Virus record (IMG/VR): IMGVR_UViG_3300025276_000041
Coordinates: 1 to 53,990 of that record
Source of the DNA: a virus
Length of the DNA: 53,990 bases
Direction: 5' to 3' (one strand)
Shown here: piece by piece, positions 1 through 9,018 of the stretch
Position numbering within the stretch: position 1 is the stretch's first letter
Layout of the letters: each line of letters starts with the position of its first letter
Notes under the pieces: generated by a model
Seen by the model: only the letters and a program-made list of their open reading frames with translations
Told to the model about the DNA's origin: nothing
Database searches by the model: none
Position numbers and translations under genes: made by a program

Positions 1-2
1 TT

Positions 3-1883
3 ATAAACGTTAATCATTCAGGAAATGAGTCGTGGACTATAGCAGCTCAATCTGGAGTTGGGGCAGATGATTATTTAGATATAGGTATTAGCGGAGGTAA
101 TAGAGCAATGTCTTGGCACGAAACAGGCAGAGTCGGTATTGGGACTACTAGTCCTCAACAACTTTTGCATATAAATAATTCATCAGGAAGTTTTTCAGCA
201 GAAGCAGTATTAAGAGGTTCAACTTCAACAGGAACACCAAAAAGTGAAATAGCATTTAAAAGAGCAGCATCAGGCGATGGGGCAAATATGGTTTTAAGAA
301 CATCAAATAGTTCAGGAACAATACAAGATGTTTTAACATTAGACACTTCACAGAACGCAACGTTTGCAGGAGATTTAATTTTACCTGCTCAAAATATACA
401 ATTTGGAAGTAATAGTAATCACATTTTATCATTTGAAAGTTTAGATAGTACTACAACTGCAATGGAGTTACAGATGGTATCTGTACAAGGAAATGCCATA
501 GGAAAAATTTATGCAGAGGGTACTGTAGGGGATGGAAACAATCTTATGGCTTTTCGAAACGGAAATGGAAATAACTTTATGGCTTCTACTCAAGGGGGTT
601 CTACTGTATTTTCTACAAGTAATACAGAAAGAATCAGAATTACTAGCGCAGGCAACGTTGGAATTGGTACTACTGCTCCCGGCTCTAAATTAGATGTTAA
701 TGGAAATGGTAGATTTTTAGGTTCTGCAACATACGACACAATATCCATATACAATAGCGTCGCCGCCAACGCAGACAAACAAGCTGGTTTAGCTAGTCTA
801 AATCACGCTGGGAATAAAGTTTCTATGTTGCAATACGCTACCAACTCTGGTGCAAATACTATGTATTATGGTAGTGCTGATAATAATTTTTCTGGATTAC
901 AAAATCATATTTGGTATGTAAATGCAGGAGTAAATACACCTGCCACTGGTCACACTGAAGCAATGCGTATTAATTCTTCAGCCAACGTTGGTATTGGGAC
1001 AACTGGAATATATGCTACAGCCCAAGATTTAAACTTGTCAGGTAAAGGAATATCTATTAAAAATAATATAACAGGCTCAAATAACAATTGGAGTTATATC
1101 CATAATACAGCAGCAGGAAGTAGTTCAAATTTAGTTTTTGCTACAGGAGCATCATTAACCGCTTTAACTTTAGCACATAGTGGAAAAGCAACCTTTGCAG
1201 GAGATGTAACAGTCACTGATAGGTTATTAATAAATGCTGCGACAACAGGAAGTCCTTATCTTTCTCTTGACCAAAATGGAGTAGAGAAAGCCTACATACA
1301 ATATGTTGATGCAGGAGATAATCTTGTTATGCAATCGGACGGTGTAATGAATTTTAGAACTGGCGCTACATCAAGACTGAGCATAGATACTGATGGAAAA
1401 TCAACTTTCATAGCAGAAACTACTTCATCTTCAGGAGTTTTAACTTTACGAGGTACTAGCGCAACAGGAGGCGTTAGTTTATATTTTAATCAAGCTTCAA
1501 CTAGAAGAGCTTATATAGATTATGAAAATGCAGGGAATATAATTGTTGCTTCAGAGTATGGAGGCGTAAAATTCATGACTGGAACTGGTGGTACTGAAAC
1601 TGAGAAAATGGTTATTCAGTCTGACGGTGACGTTGGTATTGGTGTTACAAACCCAGTTAACAAATTACAAGTTGGTGGTAAAATATATTCATCTAGTGAT
1701 ATACAAGCAGTTGGTCAAGTGCAAACTGCAACCTTAAGATGGTCAGCAACTACAACGCCATTAGAGCAATCTGGAGCATTAACAAGTTCTGCGCCAGCTG
1801 ATCCAGATACGCCAAGTGGATATATAGAAATTAAAGTTCAAACAACTGTTTATCTTATACCTATATTTGAAAAAGAAACCTAA
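3..1883 (+). CDS. Tail fibre-like protein, 3' part (5' end outside window)
   Basis: The reading frame is open from base 3 to the stop at 1881-1883; the first internal ATG is at 108, but the upstream codons continue the same repetitive sequence, so the true start lies before the window. The product is Gly/Ser/Thr/Asn-rich and low in charge, with repeated units of the form (V/I)GIGTT(S/A)P and ATFAGD, typical of the beta-rich repeats of phage tail fibres and receptor-binding proteins that adsorb to the host surface. Related proteins often end in an intramolecular chaperone (peptidase S74); I see no such domain here, and the tail ends in a short IYLIPI-type beta segment. The gene beginning at 53778 has the same style, so both window ends fall in this gene class. 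Confidence 0.8.
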   Translation: MNVNHSGNESWTIAAQSGVGADDYLDIGISGGNRAMSWHETGRVGIGTTSPQQLLHINNSSGSFSAEAVLRGSTSTGTPKSEIAFKRAASGDGANMVLRTSNSSGTIQDVLTLDTSQNATFAGDLILPAQNIQFGSNSNHILSFESLDSTTTAMELQMVSVQGNAIGKIYAEGTVGDGNNLMAFRNGNGNNFMASTQGGSTVFSTSNTERIRITSAGNVGIGTTAPGSKLDVNGNGRFLGSATYDTISIYNSVAANADKQAGLASLNHAGNKVSMLQYATNSGANTMYYGSADNNFSGLQNHIWYVNAGVNTPATGHTEAMRINSSANVGIGTTGIYATAQDLNLSGKGISIKNNITGSNNNWSYIHNTAAGSSSNLVFATGASLTALTLAHSGKATFAGDVTVTDRLLINAATTGSPYLSLDQNGVEKAYIQYVDAGDNLVMQSDGVMNFRTGATSRLSIDTDGKSTFIAETTSSSGVLTLRGTSATGGVSLYFNQASTRRAYIDYENAGNIIVASEYGGVKFMTGTGGTETEKMVIQSDGDVGIGVTNPVNKLQVGGKIYSSSDIQAVGQVQTATLRWSATTTPLEQSGALTSSAPADPDTPSGYIEIKVQTTVYLIPIFEKET

Positions 1884-2020
1884 TGATAATGCAAAAAGCA
1901 ACACCTGAGCTTATAGCTAAAATAAAAAAGTCAGGAAAAAAAATAATTAAAATGAGTCTTGAAGATTTTCAATTATCTTTAGGAGGAATATCAACATCAA
2001 AACCAAAAACAAGTAAATAA
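1883..2020 (+). CDS. Small protein of unknown function, 45 aa
   Basis: The ATG overlaps the stop of the fibre gene (TAATG), which suggests translational coupling. The product begins MIMQKATPELIAKIKKSGKK and is Lys-rich with no Cys and no membrane segment. A tail fibre assembly or capping role is possible from position only; I do not recognise a family. The coding call rests on the tight overlap and on the gene filling the gap to the next start at 2024. Confidence 0.6.
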   Translation: MIMQKATPELIAKIKKSGKKIIKMSLEDFQLSLGGISTSKPKTSK

Positions 2021-2023
2021 ATT

Positions 2024-2383
2024 ATGGCAACAACATACGATTGGAATTGCAAAACAGTAGACTGTTACCCTATTGACGGAGAATACACAGACGTTGTGTA
2101 TAACGTGCACTGGATAGTAACTGGAACATCAAGCACTTTAGACCCTCATGGTAACGCTTATACATTATCAAGTATTGGTACACAAACAATAAGCACTAGT
2201 GATCTTTCTGGATTCACACCTTTCGATAATCTTACTAATGCAAACGTAGTAGCTTGGACTAAGTCAGCTATGGGCGCAGAGCAGGTTACAGCTATAGAAA
2301 CAAATATTGATAGTCAAATAGCTTTAATAATTACACCAACTTCAGTTACACTTACTATTGGTCAGCCTGTACCAGCTGAATAA
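2024..2383 (+). CDS. Small tail-region protein, 119 aa
   Basis: The N-terminus has aromatic and Cys residues (TYDWNCKTVDCYP), followed by VVYNVHWIVTG, and the C-terminal half carries a predicted helix (AMGAEQVTAIETNIDSQIA). This arrangement, a beta-rich start with a YxVHW core and a C-terminal helix, recalls a small protein found next to tail fibre genes in cyanophages and other marine podoviruses. I offer that as recognition of a pattern, not as a confirmed family. It begins 3 nt after the preceding stop and is transcribed with the fibre genes, so a virion or fibre-accessory role is likely. Confidence 0.7.
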   Translation: MATTYDWNCKTVDCYPIDGEYTDVVYNVHWIVTGTSSTLDPHGNAYTLSSIGTQTISTSDLSGFTPFDNLTNANVVAWTKSAMGAEQVTAIETNIDSQIALIITPTSVTLTIGQPVPAE

Positions 2384-2434
2384 GTAAATAATTTGTATAT
2401 TTATGCCCTTGTTTAATTAATAAAATAAAATTCA

Positions 2435-2683
2435 ATGTCGCAAGATAATAAAATCACACAAGAAGAGTTGACTAGGGTTACAGAGCTTAACTCTAAAATG
2501 GTTCAGATTCAAGGAGAAATTGGAGCTGGAGAACTTCGTAAAGCCGACTTAGTAGCAATGTTTGCTAAAGAATCTGAGCAAATGGAAGTTATTAAAAAAG
2601 AACTAGAAGACACATACGGAAAAGTCAACATTGACCTAAAAGACGGTTCTTATGAGTTGATTCCCGAAGAAGAGAAAGAGTAA
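2435..2683 (+). CDS. Small coiled-coil protein, 82 aa
   Basis: An acidic, almost wholly helical protein with regular spacing of Leu, Val and Met (residues 8-65), consistent with a coiled coil, ending in an acidic EEEKE tail. No catalytic motif is visible. It sits between tail-fibre-associated genes and behind a 51 nt AT-rich gap that contains TATATTTA, one base away from the TAnnTTTG promoter element. Many phages carry a similar short helical protein near their fibres, but I cannot name the function. Confidence 0.65.
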   Translation: MSQDNKITQEELTRVTELNSKMVQIQGEIGAGELRKADLVAMFAKESEQMEVIKKELEDTYGKVNIDLKDGSYELIPEEEKE

Positions 2684-2702
2684 ATTATTTATAATTCCTA
2701 GC

Positions 2703-3137
2703 ATGGCAAAGATTAGCACGTACACGATAACAGTTCCAACAGAAAACGATATAATCATAGGCACAGACGTTGAGAACACCAACATAACTAAGAACTTTAC
2801 GGCTCTTAGTGTAGCTAATCTTGCTGCCGCTTACACTCTTCAAAATGTCTTAACTGAAGGGAATGTTGCAACATCGAACATGACCTTAACTGGTAATCTT
2901 TCCATTACTGGAAACACCACGCTAACAGGGCCCGTTGTTGTTGCAGGCACATTGCGTGTTGACAGCGCGGGAACTCAGCCTACTGATGGGACTGACGTTG
3001 ATCCCTCGGCTCAACCTATTACACCTATTGTAGGTAGTGGGAAAAGCTCTACTAGATACCTTTCTGAGCCCGACGCGTGGCTTAAGGTAAATATTGGAGG
3101 AACTGAATATGTGTTCCCTGGTTATATACCGGGATAA
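2703..3137 (+). CDS. Virion/tail fibre-type structural protein, 144 aa
   Basis: The N-terminus MAKISTY...D.IIGTDVENTNITKNFT shares its pattern with the protein at 51463 (MARISTY...IGTSANDSNATKNYS). I read this as a shared virion-attachment module. The middle (residues 55-90) has short beta repeats of the type LTGNLSITGNTTLTG, and the C-terminus is YVFPGYIPG. The short length compared with full fibres suggests an adaptor or a reduced fibre. Start ATG at 2703. Confidence 0.7.
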   Translation: MAKISTYTITVPTENDIIIGTDVENTNITKNFTALSVANLAAAYTLQNVLTEGNVATSNMTLTGNLSITGNTTLTGPVVVAGTLRVDSAGTQPTDGTDVDPSAQPITPIVGSGKSSTRYLSEPDAWLKVNIGGTEYVFPGYIPG

Positions 3138-3148
3138 AATATACTTTA

Positions 3149-3373
3149 ATGGACATTAGAAAATTATCCGTTGGCGCGGACTATAAGTCGGGCGCAATGC
3201 ATTACATCGTTTCACAAGACGTCCTTGGAGGGTCTCATAAAATCCACCTTATTCAAAAGGATAAGTCTAGTGGAGACATAAAAATTTGGGTAGAAAGCAA
3301 TGATGAAGTAATTCTTTGGAAGCAATTCAATGCGAATATGCCTTTTTCTATAGAGTATAACATTAATTTTTAA
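3149..3373 (+). CDS. Hypothetical protein, 74 aa
   Basis: A compact alternating beta pattern (HYIVSQDVLGG, HKIHLIQKDKSS, IKIWVESNDEVILWKQF) suggests a small beta-sheet domain. It lies 11 nt after the preceding gene and a few nt before a 33 aa gene, within the operon that leads to the terminase. No family is recognised. Confidence 0.65.
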   Translation: MDIRKLSVGADYKSGAMHYIVSQDVLGGSHKIHLIQKDKSSGDIKIWVESNDEVILWKQFNANMPFSIEYNINF

Positions 3374-3379
3374 AGAGGC

Positions 3380-3481
3380 ATGTCGCAAGATTTTAATAAT
3401 TGGCTAGAAGAACTAGAGGAAAAAGAAGTTTCCGAAACGTGTAGTATTGATGATCCTGAGTGTGAAAATTGTGGGTCATGA
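3380..3481 (+). CDS. Tiny acidic Cys-containing protein, 33 aa
   Basis: Starts at ATG 3380 and ends at TGA 3479-3481, which overlaps the next start (ATGA). The product is strongly acidic and ends in CSIDDPECENCGS, whose Cys residues could bind a metal, though a single CxxC pair with one extra Cys is weak evidence. The ATGA overlap and the fit in an otherwise empty gap support it as a real gene. Confidence 0.5.
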   Translation: MSQDFNNWLEELEEKEVSETCSIDDPECENCGS

Positions 3482-4041
3482 AGTCTCCACATTCTTTTAT
3501 TATAAAACCAGTAAAAGGAAGGCGTTATGACAATATTAAGAAAATTGGTGATGTGGATTTCATCACGAGCTCTTCAAAAGAAGACCATAAAGTATCTAAT
3601 AGGTTTGCTGAAGTAATAGAAGTTCCTATCGGATACCAAGGGGACATTAAGAGTGGGGATATTCTTTTGGTTCACCATAATGTTTTTAAGTATTACAATG
3701 ATATGCGGGGCCGAGAAAGGAGTAGTCATAACTTCTGGAAGGACGACATATTCTTTGTCGATTTTCATCAGTTTTTTCTATATCACAATGGTGTCGATTG
3801 GAACACCACAGGGAAGTATTGCTTTATAAAACCCTCAGAGACTAAAGACTACTATTTAAATAAGTTTACTAAGGAGGAGCCTCTTGTTGGGACGATACGT
3901 TACATTACTAAAAAGCTACAAAATATAGGGCTAAAAGAGGGTGACGAGATAGCCTACACCCCTGATAGTGAATATGAATTCACTGTAGAGGGAGAAAAGC
4001 TTTATCGAGTAAATAGTGAAAACATTTGTATATTGCTTTAA
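3478..4041 (+). CDS. Possible tandem GroES-fold (co-chaperonin-like) protein, 187 aa
   Basis: The start is taken at ATG 3478 because it overlaps the preceding stop (ATGA); an in-frame TTG at 3469 is less likely. Two halves look alike and resemble the GroES beta-barrel pattern. Residues ~45-105 have RFAEVIEVP...IKSGDILLVHHNVF...FFVDFHQFFLY. Residues ~135-187 have LVGTIRYI...LKEGDEIAYTPDSEYEFTVEGEKLYRVNSENICIL. In both, a (K/L)xGD(I/E)(L/I) turn is followed by a strand, a loop and a final Y-x-x-x-x-x-x-I-x-I strand. If correct, it could assist folding of capsid proteins together with a chaperonin (compare T4 Gp31). It sits just upstream of the packaging and capsid genes, and the window also encodes GroEL. 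This is inference from pattern; a structure prediction would decide. Confidence 0.5.
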   Translation: MKSPHSFIIKPVKGRRYDNIKKIGDVDFITSSSKEDHKVSNRFAEVIEVPIGYQGDIKSGDILLVHHNVFKYYNDMRGRERSSHNFWKDDIFFVDFHQFFLYHNGVDWNTTGKYCFIKPSETKDYYLNKFTKEEPLVGTIRYITKKLQNIGLKEGDEIAYTPDSEYEFTVEGEKLYRVNSENICILL

Positions 4042-4313
4042 TGGACATTAATGAAATTAAATTACAAATAATAAAAGCTGGAGAACAAGCTGTCCGTCAA
4101 TTAATTAAAGTTGCTCAAGAAGACATTATAAAATACGACACAGAAGACGAGCTTGCTCCTGATAGATTAAAAAACGCTGCGGCGACAAAGAAGCTTGCTA
4201 TTTTTGATGCTTTTGAAATATTATCTCGCATTGACGCGGAAAGACAAGCGTTAGATGCTCCTGTTGAACAAAATAAATCTAAAGGTGGGTTTGCTGAACG
4301 AAGGGCAAAGTAA
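4041..4313 (+). CDS. Putative small terminase-like protein, 90 aa
   Basis: The start is placed at ATG 4041, which overlaps the preceding stop (TAATG), rather than at the upstream in-frame TTG 4026. The product is helical, starting MDINEIKLQIIKAGEQAV and containing DELAPDRLKNAAATKKLAIFD, with a Lys/Arg-rich end. The gene overlaps the large terminase start by ~59 nt at most. Position and size would fit a small terminase subunit that recognises phage DNA, but there is no visible helix-turn-helix, so this is an inference from synteny. Confidence 0.55.
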   Translation: MDINEIKLQIIKAGEQAVRQLIKVAQEDIIKYDTEDELAPDRLKNAAATKKLAIFDAFEILSRIDAERQALDAPVEQNKSKGGFAERRAK

Positions 4314-6537
4314 GATATACGAGATTGCGCGAGACGTAATCCCAGGCTCTGTTTTTTCTAGGAAGAACAAGGCGAAGTCTTGGCTGTATGGATATGATGA
4401 GAAGTACGATATTATTGTTATATCTAAAGATGGAACAATAGGAGAGATTTATAATATAGGAGGGCTATATGTAGCCTTACCATCTCAACCTAAAAAAATA
4501 TATTCTAGGAGTAAAAAAGTAGCCGATCAATACTGGCATCCTTTTGAATATCCAAAAGAGCTATCTAAGATAAAATCTATATTTTCTTGGAACGATATGC
4601 CTGCTAACTTTAAAGATAAGTGGGTGGACTCTATAGAGGCGGAGTTTGATAACAGAGACAATGGTTTCTGGTTTATGAATAATGGTATTTCAACTTATAT
4701 GACTGGCTCTCACTATATGTATTTGCAGTGGACAAAGATTGACGTAGGTCTTCCGGACTTTAGAGAGGCAAATAGAATATTTTTTATTTTTTGGGAAGCT
4801 TGTAAGGCCGATGTTAGGTCTTTTGGAATGTGCTACTTAAAGATTAGACGTTCAGGTTTTTCTTTTATGGGTTCGTCAGAGACTGTAAATATTGCCACAG
4901 TGGCAAAAGATGCTAGAGTAGGAATACTCTCTAAGACTGGTGGTGATGCTAAAAAAATGTTTACAGACAAGGTGGTTCCTATCAATAGCAATCTCCCTTT
5001 CTTCTTCAAGCCGATTATGGATGGTATGGATAAGCCAAAGACTGAGCTTGCCTATCGTGTTCCCGCCTCAAAAATTACTAAAAAGAATATGACCAAAACT
5101 GAAACAGAAGATGTTGAGGGGTTGGACACTACAATCGATTGGAGAAACACATCCGACAACAGTTATGATGGAGAAAAACTACAGCTATTAATTCATGACG
5201 AGTCTGGGAAATGGATGAAGCCTGATAACATCTTAAATAATTGGCGTGTTACAAAAACTTGTTTGAGGTTGGGATCTAAGGTGATAGGTAAATGTATGAT
5301 GGGTTCTACCTCTAATGCTTTAGATAAGGGTGGTGATAACTTTAAGAAGTTATACTATGACTCTGATCTTACCAAAAGGAATTCAAACGGTCAAACAAAG
5401 AGTGGGCTCTATTCTTTATTTGTTCCTATGGAATGGAATTTTGAAGGATACATAGACAGATACGGTATGCCTGTTTTGTATAGTCCTGAGTCTCCTATAA
5501 AAGGCATAGACGGAGGGAAGATTTCTATGGGAGCTATTGAGTATTGGGAGAATGAGGTTTCGTCTTTAAAGTCTGACTCTGACGCATTAAATGAGTTTTA
5601 CAGACAGTTTCCACGAACCGAATCACACGCTTTTAGAGATGAGAGCAAGGCTTCAATATTTAACTTAACAAAAATATATCAGCAGATAGACTATAACGAT
5701 AGCCTAATTACCGAACACTTTGTTACCCGTGGCTCTTTTCATTGGAAGAACGGAGAGAAAGACACAGAGGTTGTTTGGTCTCCTGAGAAAAATGGCAGGT
5801 TTAAAGTTTCTTGGCTTCCCCCTCGTCACCTTCAAAACAAAGTAATAAAATCTAACGGAAAGTTTTTGCCAGGGAACGAGCATATTGGATCTTTCGGCTG
5901 TGACTCTTACGATATTTCAGGCGTTGTTGGGGGAGGTGGCTCTAATGGTGCACTTCATGGAATGACAAAGTTTAATATGGATGACGCTCCTAGTAATGAG
6001 TTTTTCTTGGAGTATGTAGCTAGGCCACAAACTGCAGAGATATTCTTTGAAGAGGTTCTAATGGCCTGTGTATTTTATGGCATGCCAGTGCTGGCTGAAA
6101 ACAATAAACCTAGGCTCTTGTATCACTTTAAAAACAGGGGGTACAGAGGCTTTAGTATGAACAGGCCCGACAAGCGCCTTAACAAGCTCTCTAAGACCGA
6201 GAAAGAGCTAGGCGGAATACCTAACTCGTCAGAAGACGTAAAGCAGTCTCACGCATCCGCAGTGGAGTCCTATATAGAAAAGTATGTAGGGATAGACACG
6301 GAGGGCACGTATAGAGAGAGTGGGGACATGGGCTCTATGCCCTTTGCTCGAACATTAGAAGATTGGGCAAGATTTGACATTAATAACAGAACGAAATTTG
6401 ATGCCACCATTAGCTCTGGTTTAGCGTGTATGGCCAATCAAAAACACATGTATCTACCTGAGCAAAAGCAATCAAAAATAAGCGTTAACTTTGCTAGATA
6501 TAATAACCGTGGCTCGTTCAGCGAACTATTACAGTAA
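4255..6537 (+). CDS. terL: Terminase large subunit
   Basis: This is the packaging motor that pumps DNA into the prohead and cuts concatemers. At 760 aa it is longer than the usual 450-600. An ATPase domain is suggested by a deviant Walker A region near residues 196-209 (IRRSGFSFMGSSE) and a clear Walker B with catalytic Glu (LQLLIHDE, D315-E316). A C-terminal RNase H-like nuclease is suggested by the acidic strand GCDSYDISG near 549-556. The ATG at 4255 gives a 59 nt overlap with the upstream gene; in-frame GTG 4285 or TTG 4291 would give a shorter N-terminus starting near GLLNEGQSK and cannot be excluded. The stop abuts the portal ATG. Confidence 0.85.
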   Translation: MLLLNKINLKVGLLNEGQSKIYEIARDVIPGSVFSRKNKAKSWLYGYDEKYDIIVISKDGTIGEIYNIGGLYVALPSQPKKIYSRSKKVADQYWHPFEYPKELSKIKSIFSWNDMPANFKDKWVDSIEAEFDNRDNGFWFMNNGISTYMTGSHYMYLQWTKIDVGLPDFREANRIFFIFWEACKADVRSFGMCYLKIRRSGFSFMGSSETVNIATVAKDARVGILSKTGGDAKKMFTDKVVPINSNLPFFFKPIMDGMDKPKTELAYRVPASKITKKNMTKTETEDVEGLDTTIDWRNTSDNSYDGEKLQLLIHDESGKWMKPDNILNNWRVTKTCLRLGSKVIGKCMMGSTSNALDKGGDNFKKLYYDSDLTKRNSNGQTKSGLYSLFVPMEWNFEGYIDRYGMPVLYSPESPIKGIDGGKISMGAIEYWENEVSSLKSDSDALNEFYRQFPRTESHAFRDESKASIFNLTKIYQQIDYNDSLITEHFVTRGSFHWKNGEKDTEVVWSPEKNGRFKVSWLPPRHLQNKVIKSNGKFLPGNEHIGSFGCDSYDISGVVGGGGSNGALHGMTKFNMDDAPSNEFFLEYVARPQTAEIFFEEVLMACVFYGMPVLAENNKPRLLYHFKNRGYRGFSMNRPDKRLNKLSKTEKELGGIPNSSEDVKQSHASAVESYIEKYVGIDTEGTYRESGDMGSMPFARTLEDWARFDINNRTKFDATISSGLACMANQKHMYLPEQKQSKISVNFARYNNRGSFSELLQ

Positions 6538-8973
6538 ATGAAAGAGGTAAGTATTGACATTTTGCCCTCAGGGTTTCCGAGTCAGTTTGTATCTGACGCA
6601 GAGAAAGCGACTCAAGAGTTTGGGCTCAAGATAGGACAATCCATTCAGTATGAATGGTTTAAAAGAGATAGTGGGTCTTGTAGATACTACGGTCAGTGGC
6701 GTGAATTTAATCGTTTAAGGCTATATGCTAGAGGCGAACAATCGGTTGCTAAATACAAAAATGAGCTTTCTGTAGATGGTGATTTAAGCTATTTAAACCT
6801 AGACTGGACACCCGTCCCTATTCTTCCAAAGTTCGTTGACATTGTTGTAAACGGAATGCAAAGTCGTCAATTTGAAGTTAGAGCATATGCTCAAGACGCT
6901 ATGTCTGCAGGTAAAAGAAACGCCTATCAAGATATAATTGAAGGCGACATGGTAGCAAAAGAGCCATTAACCAAAATGTCAAAAGCTTTTGGAATTGATC
7001 CCTTTCAAATGGATCCTTCTCAATTGCCAAATGATGATCAAGAGTTAGCTCTTTATATGCAGCTAAATTATAAACCATCTATTGAAATAGCAGAAGAAGA
7101 AGCAATCAATACTTTACTAGAAGAAAATCATTACTCTGACATTCGCAAAAGAGTAGACTATGATTTAACAACAATTGGGATTGGCATTACAAAGCAAGAG
7201 TTTTTAGCAGGCGATGGAGTTAGAGTAAGTTATGTTGATCCAGCAAATGTTGTTTATAGCTATACTGAAGACCCTCAGTTTAAAGATTGTTTTTATTGGG
7301 GAGAGATTAAGACACTTCCAATAACTGAACTTATTAAAATTGACCCTAGTCTTACAACTGAAGATTTAGAAACAATATCAAAGTATAGCCAGAGCTGGTA
7401 CGATTACTTTAATGTATCCGATCAGTATCAAAATGATATTTTTAGTAGAGACTCTGCAACTCTAATGTATTTCAATTATAAGACAACAAATAAGTTTGTT
7501 TATAAAAAGAAAGACTTAGATAATGGTAACTCTAGAGTTATAGAGAAAGACGACAACTTTAATCCGCCTGAAGAGATGATGGAGGAAGGTAACTTTACTA
7601 AAGTTGAAAAAACAATAGATGTATGGTATGAAGGAGTTATGGTTATGGGAACTAATATTATGCTCCAATGGAAAATGATGGAGAATATGGTTCGTCCTCA
7701 ATCTGCTTCTCAATACGCAATGCCTAACTACGTTGCAACGGCACCTAGAATGTACAAAGGAAACATAGAGTCTTTGGTTAGAAGAATGATTCCTTTCGCT
7801 GATTTAATTCAAGTCACGCACTTGAAGATGCAACAAGTTATATCAAGAATAGTCCCAGATGGCGTATTCATTGATGCCGATGGGCTTAACGAAGTTGACT
7901 TAGGAACTGGCGCTGCATATAATCCCGAAGACGCGTTACGCTTATACTTCCAAACGGGTAGTGTTATTGGACGTAGCTATACACAAGACGGGGAATTTAA
8001 TAATGCTCGCGTTCCTATTCAACAACTCACATCTAACTCTGGGCAATCTAAAATGGCTGCATTGATTGGCAACTACAATCACTATATGGGTATGATCCGC
8101 TCAGTAACTGGACTTAATGAAGCAAGGGATGGATCCACTCCCGCGCCAGAGGCTCTTGTCGGTGTTCAAAAGTTAGCCGCTTTAAATTCCAACACGGCAA
8201 CTAGGCATATTTTAGAGGGAAGTCTATATATAACCAGAACACTAGCTGAAGCTCTATCTTGCAGGGTTGCTGACATTATGCAATACTCTGATTTTAAAGA
8301 AGAGTTTGCTATGCAGATAGGTAAGTATAATGTGCGTCTTTTGGAAGAAATAAAAGATTTATATATATATGACTTTGGTGTATTTATAGAAATGTCTCCA
8401 GATGAAGAAGAGAAAGGACAGCTAGAAGCTAATATACAAATGGCTTTATCTAGAGACGCAATTGGTCTAGAAGACGCTATTGATATAAGAGAAATAAAAA
8501 ACATTAAGCTAGCCAATCAATTGCTTAAAGTAAAAAGAAAGCAGCATAAAAAAGAAGAGCAACAAGCTGAAATGATGAAACAACAATCTCAAGCTCAGAT
8601 AAATGCTCAATCTCAACAGATGTCTGCACAGATGGCTATGCAAAAAATACAAGCCGAAACTCAAGGGAAAATGCAAATCAAACAAGCGGAAGTTGCTTTT
8701 GAAATAGAAAAACTTAAGAATGAAGCAATGCTTAAGAAAGAATTGATGGCTACGGAGTTTCAGTATCAAATGCAAATAAAAGGCGTTCAAGAAACCGCTA
8801 TTGACAATAGAGAACAAAGCAGAGAAGATTCTAAATCTCAAAGAATAAGTCAACAGAACTCAGAACAGTCTAAGCTTATAAATCAAAGGAAAAACAATTT
8901 GCCTCCAGTAAGTTTTGAGTCTAACGAAGACTCTCTAGATGGCTTTGATTTTGCTGAATTCAATCCTCGATAA
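6538..8973 (+). CDS. Portal protein
   Basis: The 811 aa product follows the terminase with no gap, the standard place for the dodecameric portal through which DNA enters and leaves the capsid. The body has a Trp/Tyr-rich N-terminal part, a long helical section ending in NIKLANQLLKVKRKQ (about residues 650-670), and a Gln/Met/Lys-rich coiled-coil tail (~670-790) full of QAEMMKQQSQAQ-type repeats, as in the C-terminal barrel of podovirus portals. It is in a strong structural operon: terminase, portal, scaffold, capsid. Confidence 0.82.
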   Translation: MKEVSIDILPSGFPSQFVSDAEKATQEFGLKIGQSIQYEWFKRDSGSCRYYGQWREFNRLRLYARGEQSVAKYKNELSVDGDLSYLNLDWTPVPILPKFVDIVVNGMQSRQFEVRAYAQDAMSAGKRNAYQDIIEGDMVAKEPLTKMSKAFGIDPFQMDPSQLPNDDQELALYMQLNYKPSIEIAEEEAINTLLEENHYSDIRKRVDYDLTTIGIGITKQEFLAGDGVRVSYVDPANVVYSYTEDPQFKDCFYWGEIKTLPITELIKIDPSLTTEDLETISKYSQSWYDYFNVSDQYQNDIFSRDSATLMYFNYKTTNKFVYKKKDLDNGNSRVIEKDDNFNPPEEMMEEGNFTKVEKTIDVWYEGVMVMGTNIMLQWKMMENMVRPQSASQYAMPNYVATAPRMYKGNIESLVRRMIPFADLIQVTHLKMQQVISRIVPDGVFIDADGLNEVDLGTGAAYNPEDALRLYFQTGSVIGRSYTQDGEFNNARVPIQQLTSNSGQSKMAALIGNYNHYMGMIRSVTGLNEARDGSTPAPEALVGVQKLAALNSNTATRHILEGSLYITRTLAEALSCRVADIMQYSDFKEEFAMQIGKYNVRLLEEIKDLYIYDFGVFIEMSPDEEEKGQLEANIQMALSRDAIGLEDAIDIREIKNIKLANQLLKVKRKQHKKEEQQAEMMKQQSQAQINAQSQQMSAQMAMQKIQAETQGKMQIKQAEVAFEIEKLKNEAMLKKELMATEFQYQMQIKGVQETAIDNREQSREDSKSQRISQQNSEQSKLINQRKNNLPPVSFESNEDSLDGFDFAEFNPR

Positions 8974-8991
8974 AGGATATATTTTTTATCA

Positions 8992-8999
8992 TAACTTTG
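8992..8999 (+). promoter_or_regulatory. Bacteroidetes-type -7 promoter element
   Basis: TAACTTTG matches the TAnnTTTG consensus exactly. It lies 20 nt before the scaffold ATG, in the only gap between portal and scaffold, so it could boost scaffold and capsid expression. No good upstream -33 TTTG is visible. Confidence 0.6.
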
Positions 9000-9018
9000 T
9001 ATCAATTAAATTAAATCT

